In this document: positions 52,528-60,889 of the stretch, piece by piece | How the letters are laid out: each line of letters begins with the position of its first letter | How positions within the stretch are numbered: the first letter of the stretch is position 1 | From: Sphingomonas arenae | GTDB taxonomy: Bacteria > Pseudomonadota > Alphaproteobacteria > Sphingomonadales > Sphingomonadaceae | NCBI RefSeq assembly: GCF_016924655.1 | Contig: NZ_JAFFJU010000001.1 | Location: 248,001-312,000, forward strand | DNA: 64,000 nt | Reading direction: 5' to 3' | The notes under the pieces: model-generated | What the model was told of the DNA's origin: nothing | Database searches by the model: none | Seen by the model: only the letters and a program-made list of their open reading frames with translations | Position numbers and translations under genes: made by a program

Positions 52528-54096
52528 CTAAGCCTGGAGCCGCTGCAGGAATTCGGGCGTTAAGCCGCTCTGCTTCCAGTAGTTCTCTAGACCCATGTCG
52601 TGCATCAGCGGCATGAAACGCCGGTCGCGCTGCATGGGGGCGGCCGTCGGCGTGAACAGCATGTTGGTCTTGCGTCGACGCTGGTCAGGAACCAGCGGTT
52701 GCCCCGGCCGCCAGTTCACGGCCGCGATGACTGGTCCTTCCTCCAGATAATACGCTCGTGCGAGCGAGAAAGCGGTGTCCGTCTGCTTCATCAGGTTCAG
52801 GAGCATAACAGCGTTCACCACGGCCGCGACGCTTCGTTCTACCCCGCTCATCACCTGACGTGATGCCGCCGCGATGTCGGTGGGGCTGCCGGTCCCGGCG
52901 GCGTTGATCGCGTTGCGCAAGGTCGCAACCATCGGCGGAGGCAGCGCCGGGCGCTGCACGCCATCCTCGATATGGGCCAGCGCACGGTCGAACCGCCCCG
53001 TACCGGCCAGCACCCACAGCCTCCCGAACCAGATTCCGGCATGCCTGGGCCACATCGCCAGCCCCCGGTGCGCAGCGCGATCCGCCTCCGCAATCCGGTC
53101 GAGAAACCAGTAGGCGTAGATCTCACGGGTCCGGAGGTCGGGGTCGAACGCGTCCTCGGCCGAGAACTCCAGCCGATAGCGGGCACTCTCGCGCATTCTC
53201 CCGACGGCGCCCATCAGGAACGCGCGGGAGTCCTTCACGAACAGGTGGTCAGGATGCCTAGCGAGCACGGCATCGAAGCGCCGTTCGGCCGCGAGCCAGT
53301 CGCCATAGTAAGGGATGGCAACTGCGAGCGCGGCACTTGCATCGGCATTGTCCGGGTCGAGCCGCAAGGCGGTCCGAGCGGCTTCCTCGATCCTGCTGGC
53401 CTGTGAGGTCGTGGGCGCCGTGTTGTGCTCATCGATTCGCGCTCTGGTGAGCGCGAGCAGACCCCATGCGGCGGCACTTCCGGGCACCTGCTGCACAGCC
53501 TGTTCGAGCAGCGCGACGGCGCGGCGCTGTCCTTGCGGCGTTCCGCTGCGCATGGCCGTACGGCTAGCCTCGACCAGCGGTTCGGCGGGATCAGCCGCCG
53601 GCTTGCGCGCAAGCCATATTCCGAGACCGGCCGCTGCGGCCAACCCGCCGGCGAGCACTCCTCTCCGCCCTAAGCTCCTTGGAGCTGCTGGGCCGGACGT
53701 GGCCTCGGTAGGTGCGGTTCGGATGTCTGCCTCTTCGTTGGGTTCGACCCGGGTGAGCAGGCGGTAGCCGGTCCGTGGAATGGTCTCGATTTCGAAGCTG
53801 TTCGCAGCGATGCCGGCGGCGAGGCGCCGGACACCTGCAATGGCTCGATTGAGACTGTCATCCCCCACGTAGACACCACCCCAGCACCGCTCCAGCAGCG
53901 TCTCGCGCGTGACCACCGAGCCGGCTGCGTCTGCAAGAACGATCAGTACCTGCATGACCCTGGGTTCCGCCTGCCCCCTGCCGCCTGGACCGCTGACCGT
54001 GCGGGTGGAGGGAGAGACGTGCACGAGTCCGACCGTGAAATCCGGAACGTCGGCAAGGGACGCGGCGGTAATCAGCACGCTGCTCTTCATGTCCAT
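52528..54096 (-). CDS. Membrane-bound OmpR-type winged-helix regulator with TPR domain (paralogue 1)
   Basis: ToxR/CadC-like one-component regulator of 522 residues. Residues about 18-118 form an OmpR-type winged helix (RVMQVLIVLADAAGSVVTRETLLERCWGG, SLNRAIAGVRRL, IETIPRTGYRLL). After a linker comes one membrane helix preceded by arginines (RRGVLAGGLAAAAGLGIWLA, about 143-161), then a TPR-rich C-terminal domain, probably periplasmic. It shares order and many motifs with the regulator at 55615-57150 (IPYYGDWLAAERRFDAVLARHP). It is divergent from the PEP-CTERM gene. Confidence 0.88.
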   Translation of the reverse strand: MDMKSSVLITAASLADVPDFTVGLVHVSPSTRTVSGPGGRGQAEPRVMQVLIVLADAAGSVVTRETLLERCWGGVYVGDDSLNRAIAGVRRLAAGIAANSFEIETIPRTGYRLLTRVEPNEEADIRTAPTEATSGPAAPRSLGRRGVLAGGLAAAAGLGIWLARKPAADPAEPLVEASRTAMRSGTPQGQRRAVALLEQAVQQVPGSAAAWGLLALTRARIDEHNTAPTTSQASRIEEAARTALRLDPDNADASAALAVAIPYYGDWLAAERRFDAVLARHPDHLFVKDSRAFLMGAVGRMRESARYRLEFSAEDAFDPDLRTREIYAYWFLDRIAEADRAAHRGLAMWPRHAGIWFGRLWVLAGTGRFDRALAHIEDGVQRPALPPPMVATLRNAINAAGTGSPTDIAAASRQVMSGVERSVAAVVNAVMLLNLMKQTDTAFSLARAYYLEEGPVIAAVNWRPGQPLVPDQRRRKTNMLFTPTAAPMQRDRRFMPLMHDMGLENYWKQSGLTPEFLQRLQA

Positions 54097-54124
54097 TGGA
54101 GTGATCGACCCTCCGTCGGCACAT

Positions 54125-54143
54125 CGTCAGCCAACCGTCAGCC
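54125..54143. promoter_or_regulatory. Direct repeat with 11-base spacing, candidate OmpR-type operator
   Basis: CGTCAGCC occurs at 54125-54132 and again at 54136-54143, an 11-base periodicity, one helical turn, typical of OmpR-class tandem binding. It lies between the divergent regulator and PEP-CTERM genes. Confidence 0.4.
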
Positions 54144-54256
54144 TTCCGTAATGCCGCCCGATGAGCCGATGCGTCAGGATGGCGGCACGGGAAAGCTGAC
54201 CCTCTCGTCCGCCCACCCGATCACCGGCTTGTGCCGAATGACGAAAGGACCGTTCG

Positions 54257-55033
54257 ATGGTGAAGCAGCACAACGGATTGCGCAAGGAGGCTGTGATTGC
54301 GGCACTCGGCATCAGCCTGTTCTCCGCCGACGCAAGGGCAGCCGAGATCACGCAGGTCAATTACGGAAGCTTGACCGGCACGGAGTTCGTGTCGTTCGCC
54401 TCACTCACGGCAGCGCCGGGTGCGGGCACGAACTACGATGGCCTGCTTATCGTTGATGGCGTCGGTTTCGGCGAGCACTTCCAAGGCCAGACGGTATCGC
54501 CCTCTGGCGAATTCGATCAGGTCAGCGGCACTCCGTCCGGAGCCTTGAACCTCCAAGCCGGGGCACCGGGCCAAAACCTCGCCGCGCTTCAGAGCCCCGC
54601 GGGGATCGTGCTCAGTGGCATCGGGACGTCAGGCTATCCCGTGTTCGACGCCATCGGAGAAGGCGCGGTGTCGCTGCTGTTCTCCACCGACCAGTCCGAG
54701 TTTGGTTTCATCCTCGCCGGCGGTCACGGCGGCAACGCCTATGTCAGCTTCTTCCGTGGTGACGGATCGCTGATCGAGGCCCTGACTCTGGGCAGCCTTC
54801 CGCTAGTCAGTCGCTTCGGCTTCACGCGAACCGGAGGCGTTCACGACATTCGCGGCGTAACCATCTGGAACGACGATCCGACCGGGTTCGGCCTCACCGG
54901 GTTCCGCCATGACGTCGCCTCCGCCGTGCCTGAACCCGGCACATGGGCGACCATGCTGCTCGGCTTCGGACTCGTCGGCACGATCATGCGGCGCCGGCGC
55001 CCCGCAAAGCACGTCTCAGCTTGCCCGTCCTGA
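54257..55033 (+). CDS. PEPxxWA-CTERM secreted protein
   Basis: The 258-residue product has a signal peptide (VIAALGISLFSADARAA) and a mature beta-rich domain. The C-terminal sorting signal is VPEPGTWATMLLGFGLVG followed by RRRR: the PEPxxWA motif, one hydrophobic helix and a basic end. Such proteins are processed by an exosortase-type system encoded elsewhere and usually end up in the envelope or outside. The middle (FGFILAGGHGGNAYVSFFRGDG) resembles other PEP-CTERM cargo without a known activity. It follows GAAAGGACCG. Confidence 0.9.
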   Translation: MVKQHNGLRKEAVIAALGISLFSADARAAEITQVNYGSLTGTEFVSFASLTAAPGAGTNYDGLLIVDGVGFGEHFQGQTVSPSGEFDQVSGTPSGALNLQAGAPGQNLAALQSPAGIVLSGIGTSGYPVFDAIGEGAVSLLFSTDQSEFGFILAGGHGGNAYVSFFRGDGSLIEALTLGSLPLVSRFGFTRTGGVHDIRGVTIWNDDPTGFGLTGFRHDVASAVPEPGTWATMLLGFGLVGTIMRRRRPAKHVSACPS

Positions 55034-55058
55034 GGTGTCCCCGGAGCTCGCGTCAGGT

Positions 55059-55091
55059 TGCCGGTTCCCGATGTCGCATCAGGAACCGGCA
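55059..55091. terminator. Bidirectional terminator-like hairpin
   Basis: TGCCGGTTCC (55059-55068) pairs perfectly with GGAACCGGCA (55082-55091). It lies between convergent genes; no T-run is present. Confidence 0.65.
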
Positions 55092-55111
55092 GGGCCTACA
55101 ATCCGGCTAAG

Positions 55112-55423
55112 TCACTGCCGGCGCAGGAACCACTCGCTATTAAGGACTTCGCGGCGATGATCAGCGAAGTACCAGGTGTCGGTGTCTGGATCGTACTCGC
55201 AGGTGAACGCGCGCGTCATGAAGCTGCGCGCTTCGCCCAGGCTCGAGAACCGGTCCGGGCGGAGCGCAAACTGCCGCTCGGCGTCTTCGTTGCTGAGACG
55301 TGCATTCTCAGCCTCGCACTCGCCACGGGTGGCAAACTCCGTCGAATTGAAGATGTGATCCGCAGCCGCCGGACATGCAAGTAGCAGCGACCCCAGCACA
55401 GTCGCGCAAAGAGTGGTTTTCAT
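55112..55423 (-). CDS. Small secreted hypothetical protein
   Basis: The 103-residue product starts with a signal peptide (TTLCATVLGSLLLACPAAA) and has a mature, charged part with two cysteines (TRGECEAEN and FTCEYDPDT) likely to form a disulfide, plus DTDTWYFADHR. No family recognised. It is transcribed away from the second regulator. Confidence 0.7.
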   Translation of the reverse strand: MKTTLCATVLGSLLLACPAAADHIFNSTEFATRGECEAENARLSNEDAERQFALRPDRFSSLGEARSFMTRAFTCEYDPDTDTWYFADHRREVLNSEWFLRRQ

Positions 55424-55492
55424 GACTGTCTCCGTCCATCTCTGCCGCCGTTCGCGGCCCCATCAGATGAACCGTGGTGACGTCGGCTTGCC

Positions 55493-55557
55493 ATGATGAT
55501 CATCTCACCAAAACACGATGATCTGCCGATCGCTTGTGGCCTGTTGACAGTCTGTCA
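55493..55557. promoter_or_regulatory. Palindromes upstream of the second regulator
   Basis: ATGATGATCATCTCA (from 55493) shares its first 11 bases with ATGATGATCATGTGA upstream of the lipoprotein-Slam operon (near 61903). Further on, TGACAG-T-CTGTCA (55545-55557) is a perfect 6-bp palindrome. Confidence 0.35.
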
Positions 55558-55614
55558 CTCGTCCCTGAGACTTTCGACAAGGCCTCACGAGCAACCCAGA
55601 CGGTGGAGGGCTTG

Positions 55615-57150
55615 GTGCTGAAAGTTCGGGATCTCGCCAGCCGGTCAGATTTCACCGAAGGCACCCTGAGGGTGAGCCCATCGCGCAGGATCATAGCGGG
55701 TCCGGCCGGGCAGACGTCCCTTGAGCCGCGCATCATGCAGGTACTTCTGCTTCTACTGGATGCCAGTGAGACAGTCGTCACTCGTAACCAGCTTTTCGAC
55801 GAATGCTGGGGCGGGGCCATCGTCGGGGACGACAGCATCAACCGAGCAATCGGGCGACTCCGCCGTGTGCTGACCCAGGTGGCACCCGGTGCCGTGGACA
55901 TCGAAACCATTCCCCGCACCGGCTACCGGCTGATCCTGCGGGCGGCTGAAACACCGTTTTGTGCGGCAGAGCCAGTGACGGCCGACGAGAAAATCGCCCG
56001 GTCGTCCTGGTCAAGGCGCAGGCTGCTCGGTGGGGGCCTCGCTCTGGCCGCGGCGGGCGGCGCCGCGATTTGGCAGGCAGGAGAGTCGAAGGAAGACCTG
56101 GCTGCCCAGCTGATCACGGAGAGCGACGCGATCGCGCGCGCGGGAAAACAGGAATCGACGACCCAAGCCCTGGCACTACTACGACGAGCTGTCGCCGTAT
56201 CGCCGAACAACGCTCAAGCGTGGGGCGCTCTGGCGTTGGCAGTGGCCCGGTCCGAACATCCCTCCTTGGCCCAAACCACCTCGCCGACCCTGGACGTAGA
56301 ACGCGCAGCGCAGCGGGCCTTACGCCTCGATCCCGCAAACGCCGACGCCAAGGCGGCCCTGGCGATTGCGATCCCCTACTATGGGGATTGGCTGTCGGCC
56401 GAGCGCCGCTTCGACGCCGTTCTGGCGCAGCACCCGCGTCATTTGGCGACGATTGACGCCAAAGCGTTCCTGATGGCAGCGACTGGTCGCCCGCGCGAAA
56501 GCTCCGAGGTGCGGCTCCGTTACCTCAGCGGTGAGCCGTTCGACGTTCGGCTCCACTATCGCCAAATCTATGCTCACTGGATGCTGGACCGGATTGCTGA
56601 AGCCGACCAGATCTCGGGTCGAGCCATGGAGATGTTCCCGCGACACCCAGGCGTCTGGTTCGGCCGACTCTGGCTCCTGGCAAGCACCGGCCGCATCGAG
56701 CGGGCCCTGGCCCTTGTTGACGATGCTTACGGCCGCCCGCCGCTTCCCGCCTCGACGGTCGCGAGCCTGCGCGCGGGTCTCATCGCAGCGCTGAGCCGTG
56801 ACCGCAGTGAGATCGATGCGGCGGTCAGACAAGTGATGGCGGGAGTGCAACGCAGCGTGAATGGCGTTGTCAACGCGATCATGCTGTTCAACATCATGGG
56901 CGCAACCGACGCCGCTTTCGATCTGGCCGATGCTTATTATCTTGAGCGCGGGCCGATCCTTGCAGCGATGCAGTGGCGACCAGGGCAGCCGCGAGTTCCG
57001 GATGTGCGGGGCCGCAAGACCAACATGCTGTTTACGCCCAACGCGGCGACTATGCAGCGCGACCCCCGCTTCCTGCCGCTGATGCGGAAAATCGGGCTGG
57101 TCAGCTACTGGCGGCAGCGAGGCATCACCCCGGACTTCCTGCGCCGATGA
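55615..57150 (+). CDS. Membrane-bound OmpR-type winged-helix regulator with TPR domain (paralogue 2)
   Basis: Paralogue of the regulator at 52528-54096, 511 residues from the GTG at 55615 (after GGAGGG); the frame is open to a TTG at 55534. Same layout: winged helix (RIMQVLLLLLDASETVVTRNQLFDECWGG, IETIPRTGYRLIL), arginine-flanked membrane helix (RRRLLGGGLALAAAGGAAIW) and TPR-type C-terminus (AIPYYGDWLSAERRFDAVLAQHP, RRKTNMLFTPNA-like GRKTNMLFTPNAATMQRDPRF). Its stop overlaps the TonB receptor start (ATGA), so it is probably the direct regulator of that receptor. Confidence 0.88.
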   Translation: MLKVRDLASRSDFTEGTLRVSPSRRIIAGPAGQTSLEPRIMQVLLLLLDASETVVTRNQLFDECWGGAIVGDDSINRAIGRLRRVLTQVAPGAVDIETIPRTGYRLILRAAETPFCAAEPVTADEKIARSSWSRRRLLGGGLALAAAGGAAIWQAGESKEDLAAQLITESDAIARAGKQESTTQALALLRRAVAVSPNNAQAWGALALAVARSEHPSLAQTTSPTLDVERAAQRALRLDPANADAKAALAIAIPYYGDWLSAERRFDAVLAQHPRHLATIDAKAFLMAATGRPRESSEVRLRYLSGEPFDVRLHYRQIYAHWMLDRIAEADQISGRAMEMFPRHPGVWFGRLWLLASTGRIERALALVDDAYGRPPLPASTVASLRAGLIAALSRDRSEIDAAVRQVMAGVQRSVNGVVNAIMLFNIMGATDAAFDLADAYYLERGPILAAMQWRPGQPRVPDVRGRKTNMLFTPNAATMQRDPRFLPLMRKIGLVSYWRQRGITPDFLRR

Positions 57151-59552
57151 GATCGTTAAGCTTGCCACCGCTCGCGCGCTTGTCGATCGTCTCGGCAACC
57201 CTGCTCTTTCCGGCTGGTGCCCGTGCCCAACCTGACCAACCTTCCGGCCCGGACGGACTTGCCCCTCCTGCAGAGATCATCGTCACGGGCCGAAGGCGGG
57301 AGGAGCTGCTCGAGGACACACCGGTGCCGCTCAGTGTCGCTCGCGGCGACGAACTCGCGCGGGCGGGGGTCCGGCAGGCTGACGAACTCAACCAGCTGTT
57401 CCCGGCACTGACGGTTCTCGGCACAGCGACCGGCAACCTCGTCTTCATTCGAGGAGTCGGCAACTTCACGCTGCTGGCCAACAGCGATCCGGCGATCGGC
57501 TTCAGCTACGATGGCGTGTTCATCACTCGCCCGAATGCCACCATGTCGCCGTTCTTCGACCTCGAGAGGGTGGAGCTGTTGAAGGGACCGCAAGGAGTGC
57601 TCTACGGTCGGAACGCCTCGGGCGGCTCGATCAACATCGAGCCCCGACAGCCCGTCTTTGGTGAACTCGGCGCACTTGTTGCAGGGAGCGCGGCGACCAG
57701 CGACGATTTCAAGGCGGAAGCCGCCCTGAACCTGCCAGTCGGACCCGCGGCGGCCGTCCGGCTTGCCGGCTCTCTCGGGAGCCAGGAACACTTCCTCGAT
57801 GGCTACAGCACCGGTCCCCGTCATCAGGCCGCTCGGGCTCAGGTCAAGCTGAAGCTCGGCCGCGACGTCACCGTGCGCGTCTCTGCCGACCACACCCACT
57901 TGGGCGGGGTCAGCTTCGGCAGCAGCTACATCGGCAACTACGTCTATGTACCGGCGGAGGGGCGCTATGCGTTCAACGAAGCTCCCACGTCCCTGTCGGA
58001 AGGCCTTTATTCGGCGGATGCCCAGGCGTACCGCCAGAGCATCTTCCTTCCGGGCGCCGGCCGCAACCTGGACGCGATCGGTTCACGGCCCCGCCAGGAT
58101 AACCGGTTCACGGGCCTGCACGCCCGGTTCGATGCCGATCTCGGTTTCGGACAGCTGACCGTCATCCCGGCCTGGCGGCGCTCGGTCATCGACGCCGTGA
58201 TGGCCAGCTCGCCCTTCGGCTTCGAACAGGATGAGAAATCGCGCCAGACCAGCCTGGAAGCACGGCTCACCGGGCGGACCGGCCGCCTTTCCTGGCTGAC
58301 GGGCGCTTTTCTCATGAACGAGCGGTTGAACGTCGGCGGGATCACGAATCTGTCGACGTCGCTAAACTATTCCGACGAGCAGTATCGAACACGCAGCCGG
58401 GCACTGTTCGGGACCTTGACTGTGGATATCACGAGCGCCCTTCGCCTCTCCGGAGGCTTGCGCTGGACGCACGACCGCAAGGAGTACGAGCGGGAGAGCG
58501 AGACTTTTGCCCTCCTGTGCCAGCAGGTAGTCGCCGGCCGTCGCAGCTGCCCCACAGTGCCGCTGTTCGCGCTGGTGGACAGCCCGGCCGAGTTGCCGTT
58601 CGCCGTGCCTGCGACGCCCGGTTCAGGCCTGCCCATCCTGGTAGGTGGCGTACCGACTGGTGCGGTAGCGACCCGTTCCCTGGTGGTCACCGACGGCCGC
58701 CTCGCCGACAAGGCCATGACTTGGCGGCTGGGAACGGAACTCGACCTCGCCCCCCGGACTCTGCTGTACGGAGCAGTTGAGCGGGGATACCGGCCCGGCG
58801 GTTTCAATCCGGCCACCGGTTTCGAGACCTACGATCCGGAGCGGATCCTCGCATTCACGCTCGGACTTCGGCATCGGTCGGACGATCGGAGGTTGGAGTT
58901 CGACCTCGAGGCCTTCTGGTGGAAGTACCGCGACCAGCAAGTCAGCGCACCGCGGCCGGACCTGTCCACCCCTCCGCGCGTCGTCACGATCACCGACAAT
59001 GTCGGGAACTCGCGCATCTCCGGGCTCGAAGCACAAGCTCGTTATCGGCTCTGGCGCGGCGCGTTGGTGGGCGGCACCGTCCAATATCTTCATGCCCGAT
59101 ACGGCTCGTTCCGCTACCTGCAAGGGAATAGCGGCGCGCCACCACTCACCGGCTGTGATGCGATCTTGGACGTGGCAACCAACCTGTACACGGTCGATTG
59201 CACCAGCAAGCAGCCGTACAACAGCCCGCGCTGGAGTCTCAGCCTGCAGGCACAGCAGGAGGTCCGGCTCGGCCGCTTTCGGCTGACCGCCTTCGCGGAC
59301 AGGCACTACCGCTCGGCTCGAACCGTTGGGTCGGCGTTCCTGCCGGAGCAGAGGGTGGGACCGACCTGGACCAGCAACGTGCAACTGGTGCTGTCCCAGG
59401 AGGGGCAGGACTGGGAACTCGGCGCCTTCATCCGTAACCTCGAAGGCGAGCGCACTCCGCAGTTCGTCATCTTCCATCCGGTCAGCAATGCGCTGGTGGC
59501 GGTGCCCGGTTCGCCCCGCCAGTTCGGCCTGCGCGCCTCCCGCCGGTTCTAG
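57147..59552 (+). CDS. TonB-dependent outer-membrane receptor
   Basis: The 801-residue product has a signal peptide (cleavage near GARA), a plug domain (EIIVTGRRREELLEDTPVPLSV, VFIRGVGNFTLL, DLERVELLKGPQGVLYGRNASGGSINI in outline) and a 22-strand-type barrel ending in aromatic RASRRF. Extracellular-loop cysteine pairs are visible (LLCQQVVAGRRSC, GCDAILDV ... VDCTS). There is no N-terminal signalling extension. The ligand is unknown. It is coupled to the upstream regulator and converges, with 6 bases between, on the Slam gene. Confidence 0.92.
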   Translation: MRSLSLPPLARLSIVSATLLFPAGARAQPDQPSGPDGLAPPAEIIVTGRRREELLEDTPVPLSVARGDELARAGVRQADELNQLFPALTVLGTATGNLVFIRGVGNFTLLANSDPAIGFSYDGVFITRPNATMSPFFDLERVELLKGPQGVLYGRNASGGSINIEPRQPVFGELGALVAGSAATSDDFKAEAALNLPVGPAAAVRLAGSLGSQEHFLDGYSTGPRHQAARAQVKLKLGRDVTVRVSADHTHLGGVSFGSSYIGNYVYVPAEGRYAFNEAPTSLSEGLYSADAQAYRQSIFLPGAGRNLDAIGSRPRQDNRFTGLHARFDADLGFGQLTVIPAWRRSVIDAVMASSPFGFEQDEKSRQTSLEARLTGRTGRLSWLTGAFLMNERLNVGGITNLSTSLNYSDEQYRTRSRALFGTLTVDITSALRLSGGLRWTHDRKEYERESETFALLCQQVVAGRRSCPTVPLFALVDSPAELPFAVPATPGSGLPILVGGVPTGAVATRSLVVTDGRLADKAMTWRLGTELDLAPRTLLYGAVERGYRPGGFNPATGFETYDPERILAFTLGLRHRSDDRRLEFDLEAFWWKYRDQQVSAPRPDLSTPPRVVTITDNVGNSRISGLEAQARYRLWRGALVGGTVQYLHARYGSFRYLQGNSGAPPLTGCDAILDVATNLYTVDCTSKQPYNSPRWSLSLQAQQEVRLGRFRLTAFADRHYRSARTVGSAFLPEQRVGPTWTSNVQLVLSQEGQDWELGAFIRNLEGERTPQFVIFHPVSNALVAVPGSPRQFGLRASRRF

Positions 59553-59558
59553 CGGAGA

Positions 59559-60881
59559 TCAGAAGGCCCGGTTGAAGCCGAACTCGGTGCGGGTGCGTGC
59601 GTAGTCGTAGAAGGCGACGTTGCTCCTGTTCTTCTCACGGCTCAGCCGCACAAAGGGTGCGAGGCCTCGGAAGGTCAATGACCGGAAAACCCCACCGACG
59701 CTGAGGCGGGACAGCCGATCTTTTCTCGCCTCCGGCAGAAGTGCGAGGCGCTCGTCCCCTTCGAGGCGGCCGCTCTCGATACCCGCAAACACCGTGGTAC
59801 GGCCGATGTCCTGCCAAAACTGGAGACCTGCCCTCCAGCTTGCGGTTGAATAGCCGGCATCCCGGGCCTTGAACCGGTCAATAGCGCCGCTTGCGACCAC
59901 CCCGTTCCGGCTGCTGAGTGCACGTTCGGCGGAGAGGCTGAGCGACGCCTGTCGGCCGCTGAGCAAGGGATTGATCCGGTGATCGATCTTCGCAACCGTC
60001 CCTCTGACGCTGACCGCCGTGCGCGCGCCAAAGGACCGTCGCGCCGATGTCGAGAACCGGAATGAGCGGGCCAGCGGCTTCCCGCCGAACCAGCTCTGTC
60101 CAACGCCAACATCCGCGTGAAAACGGATATCGGCAGCCGTAAATTCCGGACCGATGGAGGCCTCGGCACTCACCAGGTTGAAGTCGCTCTTGCGGTACAG
60201 GTCGGCGGACGTCGTCAACTGTGCAAGGAGTTTGAAATCGTCATTCAGCGCAACCCGCCGGTATGCACGTCCGCGCAAAGCCACACCTACGCCCGAGGTT
60301 GCCTTGGCTTCCTCCACGATGTCGAAATCCCCAAGAACAGTGTCTAAGCCATCAGAGCGGGTTGCCCGATTGATGTTGCTGTCCGGCGCGAGGGCAAATT
60401 CGAGTGAGAAGCCCGATGGCTTACGTGCCCGCAAGGCCTCGGACCACCGCTCCACCAGGCGCGCCACGTCGGGCGGAAGCTTGCCTGCACTGACCGACCG
60501 CAGTTCCCGGGCGGCGGCGCGTTCGTCGCCGAGGTGTACAAGGATGCCGGCGAGTTCGAGCCTTGCTCGAGTGGCGCCCGGACGCTCGTCCAGCAGCCTG
60601 CGAAGCAGAGTTGCCGCTTTCGCATGCTGATCAACCCTGGACAGCAGCATCGCATGCCCGAACAAGGCAGCCGCCCTTACGTCGGCATCTGGGTCTCCGG
60701 ACAGTGCCACGTAGGCGCTCTCTGCAATCTGCCGCTCGCCGCTTGCGCGTGCCCGCTCGGCAAGCGCAAGCAACTGGCGAGAGGTCATTTGCCGATGCGC
60801 CGCCGGTATTGTGCGCGCGGCAGCCTGGCCGCCCGCGGGCACCGCGTCCACCAGCCCCCCGGACAGGAGAAGCGCAAGCAT
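59559..60881 (-). CDS. Slam-like surface lipoprotein assembly modifier (TPR + DUF560 barrel)
   Basis: Predicted outer-membrane translocon that flips lipoproteins to the cell surface. The 440-residue product has a signal peptide, an N-terminal periplasmic TPR region (about 36-155: AESAYVALSGDPDADVRAAALFGHAMLL, KAATLLRRLLDERPGATRARLELAGIL in outline) and a C-terminal barrel of alternating strands (FSLEFALAPDSNINRAT, the usual Slam barrel opening, through TRTEFGFNRAF with terminal Phe). It follows its probable substrate gene directly. ATG 60881, or a TTG at 60893 overlapping the previous stop. Confidence 0.85.
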   Translation of the reverse strand: MLALLLSGGLVDAVPAGGQAAARTIPAAHRQMTSRQLLALAERARASGERQIAESAYVALSGDPDADVRAAALFGHAMLLSRVDQHAKAATLLRRLLDERPGATRARLELAGILVHLGDERAAARELRSVSAGKLPPDVARLVERWSEALRARKPSGFSLEFALAPDSNINRATRSDGLDTVLGDFDIVEEAKATSGVGVALRGRAYRRVALNDDFKLLAQLTTSADLYRKSDFNLVSAEASIGPEFTAADIRFHADVGVGQSWFGGKPLARSFRFSTSARRSFGARTAVSVRGTVAKIDHRINPLLSGRQASLSLSAERALSSRNGVVASGAIDRFKARDAGYSTASWRAGLQFWQDIGRTTVFAGIESGRLEGDERLALLPEARKDRLSRLSVGGVFRSLTFRGLAPFVRLSREKNRSNVAFYDYARTRTEFGFNRAF

Positions 60882-60889
60882 CGCACCGC

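Noticed and set aside
52235-52531. 98-codon plus-strand frame in the gap before regulator 1
   Set aside because: Cys/Pro/Arg-rich product, no ribosome-binding site, overlaps other equally open frames.
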